Shown one piece after another: positions 62,091 to 63,826 of a DNA stretch of 63,826 nt; position 1 is the first letter of the stretch; each line of letters starts with the position of its first letter. The translations under genes were made by a program, and so were the position numbers. The notes beneath the pieces were generated by a model. The model saw only the letters and a program-made list of their open reading frames with translations, was not told where the DNA came from and ran no database searches. This stretch comes from Persephonella sp964519345 (GTDB lineage Bacteria; Aquificota; Aquificia; Aquificales; Hydrogenothermaceae): assembly GCA_964519345.1 (NCBI GenBank), contig CAZFKX010000028.1, positions 1-63,826 of the forward strand. The letters run 5' to 3'.

Positions 62091-62736
62091 TCATGTGAAG
62101 TATATAAAGGTTTATTTTTTTATTTAAACATATCTGAAATATAGTATGTTTAGGCTTTAGGAAGTTTATAATATTCGTAATAATATTTTCTGCTTCAAAA
62201 AATGACTTATCAATGCCAACTTCTACTACAAGAAATAATTTTTTATTTTTGTGATTTGGTAAATATCTATTTAGTTGTTCCAAATCTATATTTTGGAATT
62301 TGCAGTATTCAAGTTTTCCATTATTTTTTGAAAATAAATTAACAACATCATTGTAATCAATTCCTACTAAACAGGGCTTGAAAACTAATAAGTCCATAAA
62401 TTTTAAAAATAGCGTAAGTTTTTCATCTGAAATATTTTCTGCTATATATGAGATTTCCTTTATTTTAGTAGGGGCTTCATTCTTAGCAAAAACTAAATGC
62501 TTTATGTTATTTTGCTTCAGTATAGAAATAATATTTAGGGCTTTTTCTATCTGCCGTTTTTCTTTAAAATCAGAAACTATAATTCCTATCCATATTTTGG
62601 TGTTTTTTGGTAAATTTATTTTATCTTCAGGATTTAATACCAAGATGTTATATCTATATTTATCAGTCTGAATGCTGTAATCTTTGTTATCTAAATTAAA
62701 TATGGCTATTGGATAATGGGTAAAATTTTCACTCAT
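62083..62736 (-). CDS. Putative degenerate FtsZ/tubulin-like protein
   Basis: 217 residues; not recognised with confidence. Segments can be laid on FtsZ in order: AIFNLD (NTD strand), KIWIGIIV (strand before the Gly loop), HLVFAKN (VVTKP), CLVGIDYNDVVNLF (INVDFADVRTV) and LFLVVEVGIDKSFFEAENII (LVNITAGFDLRLDEFE). The Gly-rich GTP loop GGGTGTG is absent (SDFKEKR), as is the first Rossmann strand, so no GTPase is expected. Downstream of a broken gene, in an AT-rich tract. Confidence 0.4.
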   Translation of the reverse strand: MSENFTHYPIAIFNLDNKDYSIQTDKYRYNILVLNPEDKINLPKNTKIWIGIIVSDFKEKRQIEKALNIISILKQNNIKHLVFAKNEAPTKIKEISYIAENISDEKLTLFLKFMDLLVFKPCLVGIDYNDVVNLFSKNNGKLEYCKFQNIDLEQLNRYLPNHKNKKLFLVVEVGIDKSFFEAENIITNIINFLKPKHTIFQICLNKKINLYILHMND

Positions 62737-62757
62737 TTTAAATCCTCTTTTAAAGAT

Positions 62758-63183
62758 TTAATTTTTTAAACTCTCTTTAAGTAATTTAAACATATCTTCG
62801 TAATGTTTTTTACATTCGTTTGGCGTCCAGTTTTCATATTTACTGTAAACAAGAAGCATTTTCAGGCTTTCTATTGTTCCTCTGTTTAGTTGATTTGCAA
62901 TTATACTTCTTTTTTCTTGAAAATTTTTATCTATTAAAGATGAATTTAGATGATTACTAATTAAAACAAAGTAAACTTTACTTAAATCTATAATTTTGTT
63001 TTCATTTTTCCATTTTACTATTTCATATAAATTATCAAGTATGTTTTCTGATATTAAATCATATTGAATTTCTCTTTATTTTATTCCTTTTATAAGTTCA
63101 TCTGCAAAAGGTCTTTGGTAAATAGGAATTTCAAATTTGTATTTATTTTTATTTAAATCCTCATAAAATACTTTTCTCAGCAT
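62758..63183 (-). pseudogene. Gene broken by an in-frame stop (FEIPIYQRPF protein)
   Basis: On the minus strand one frame runs MLRKVFYEDLNKNKYKFEIP to EDMFKLLKESLKN, 141 codons, with a TAA at codon 36 (63076-63078). The reading continues past it with normal composition. FEIPIYQRPF recalls the N-terminal motif of DUF262 proteins, but the protein is far too short for one. It ends 21 bases before the FtsZ-like gene. Sequencing error, true decay or recoding remain open. Confidence 0.6.
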
Positions 63184-63646
63184 TAGTTTCCATTTTTTAC
63201 AAACATATCATACCTTAGCACTTAGTCAATCAGTTTTATAAAATATAATTTATCTTTTTTACTGCAAATAGAGTTTCTTAAAAGAAAAGAGAAAAAATTA
63301 ACAAATATAAATCTGTCTTTAACAAGATATTTCTAATTACTCTTTCAAACAATTAATAAAATTAATGTCAGTTCAGAAATTAATTTTTGACTGATTAAGA
63401 AGAAAACAAAGAGTATAAACAATTTGAGTTAAATTTGTATGTATTTGATATTAAAATTTGAAAACTCACTGAATTTCAAACCAGTAATATCAATGTTTTA
63501 ACAATCCATATATTTTTGATTAATTTCTTTTATAAGAAAATAGCAACTTTTACATTTTTAATTAATTTATGGTTCTATGGTAAAATTCTATTTAAACCAC
63601 ATATTTAATAAATAAGTTTTAAATTTTCAGGAATGGAGTAAGTCTG
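63184..63646. other. AT-rich intergenic stretch
   Basis: About 460 bases of very AT-rich sequence with no gene, tRNA or array that I can support. It separates the divergent broken gene and the antitoxin-like gene. Confidence 0.5.
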
Positions 63647-63826
63647 ATGAAGCTAACAATAGAAATCCCAGATGAAGAAATTTACGAAATAGGCAAGGAA
63701 GCTTTTAAAAAGAAAATAGAAGAATACTTAGAATTTATGAAATTAGAAAAGGATGTAAAAGAACTATCTAAAGAATTAAAAAAGATTTTCTCAGAAGAAG
63801 AATACTGGCAAGAAGTAGAAAAAAGT
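63647..63826 (+). CDS. Antitoxin-like protein, cut by the window end
   Basis: The first 60 codons read MKLTIEIPDEEIYEIGKEAF then a charged helix to EYWQEVEKS, still open at the edge. The start MKLTIEIPDE is that of small toxin-antitoxin antitoxins of VapB/RHH-like style. GGAATGGAG lies before the ATG. A toxin gene would be expected beyond the window. Confidence 0.55.
   Translation, partial: MKLTIEIPDEEIYEIGKEAFKKKIEEYLEFMKLEKDVKELSKELKKIFSEEEYWQEVEKS

Noticed and set aside
1..63826. CRISPR array
   Set aside because: No run of regularly spaced 24-37 base repeats was seen on reading the non-coding stretches, and no cas gene.

Overview
The window reads as a chromosomal segment of a thermophilic, chemolithoautotrophic, Gram-negative bacterium of the Aquificales type, most likely Hydrogenothermaceae (Persephonella or Sulfurihydrogenibium relatives). 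This is inference from gene content; no search was run. The supporting content is a four-subunit 2-oxoacid:ferredoxin oxidoreductase of the reductive TCA type, sulfur genes (APS reductase, siroheme sulfite reductase, TusA domains, an SQR-like flavoprotein), LptD, porin and lipoproteins showing an outer membrane, a HerA/NurA pair, and strongly AT-rich DNA with dense, short-gapped operons and frequent TTG starts.

Layout. 1-7.5 kb: gatB, an exported Cys-rich TRASH-like protein, a porin, and the nrdB-nrdA ribonucleotide reductase operon. Its promoter carries two NrdR-like boxes and its R2 subunit has the class Ic residue pattern. 7.5-11.3 kb: a plus-strand run with a DHH phosphoesterase, TetR regulator, exported coiled coil, DnaC-like loader, hisB and a DeoR-HTH/TRASH fusion regulator. 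11.3-14.5 kb (minus): miaA-hfq-hflX, HIT protein and a TusA-DUF3343 fusion. 14.6-20.6 kb: IclR regulator, lptD, an RbgA-like GTPase and dnaX-ybaB-recR. 20.6-23.9 kb: the oxidoreductase operon (gamma-delta-alpha-beta). 23.9-29.1 kb: a DUF302 protein, a degraded IS200/IS605 TnpB end, a TPR protein, a heptosyltransferase-like protein, a YfgM-like protein, purC, galU, rsmA. 29.0-37.0 kb: a sulfur cluster in which tauE-like, cysH and a trpD2-like gene diverge from a sulfite reductase-TusA fusion. Both directions have good sigma-54 promoter sequences, a third sigma-54 promoter precedes an exported thioredoxin-like protein, and a sigma-54 activator with a degenerate receiver closes the cluster. Matching 17-bp dyads precede these promoters. 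37.0-43 kb: tRNA-Leu(CAA), a GT39-type glycosyltransferase, fabG-acpP-fabF-rnc, a D-lactate dehydrogenase-like gene and leuD. 43.5-49 kb: a tandem Usp protein, TPR and LolB-like lipoproteins, trpF, a PI-phosphate-synthase-like enzyme, an SQR-like flavoprotein. 49-55.5 kb (minus): CBS-GGDEF, rimO, mtnA, yvcK, nadB, infC; infC appears to start with ATT. 55.6-61.9 kb: rpmB, a PLD-HerA fusion ATPase, obg, NurA, a ComEA-like HhH protein, a creatininase-family enzyme, an outer-membrane barrel. 61.9-63.8 kb: a more AT-rich accessory stretch with a putative GTP-site-less FtsZ/tubulin-like protein, a gene broken by an in-frame stop, and the start of an antitoxin-like gene cut by the window edge.

Most unusual points: the PLD-HerA/NurA DNA-processing cluster, the self-contained sigma-54 sulfur regulon with candidate enhancer sites, the class Ic reductase under NrdR-like boxes, the FtsZ-like remnant protein, and several fusions or broken elements. 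Base composition was judged by eye, not computed.
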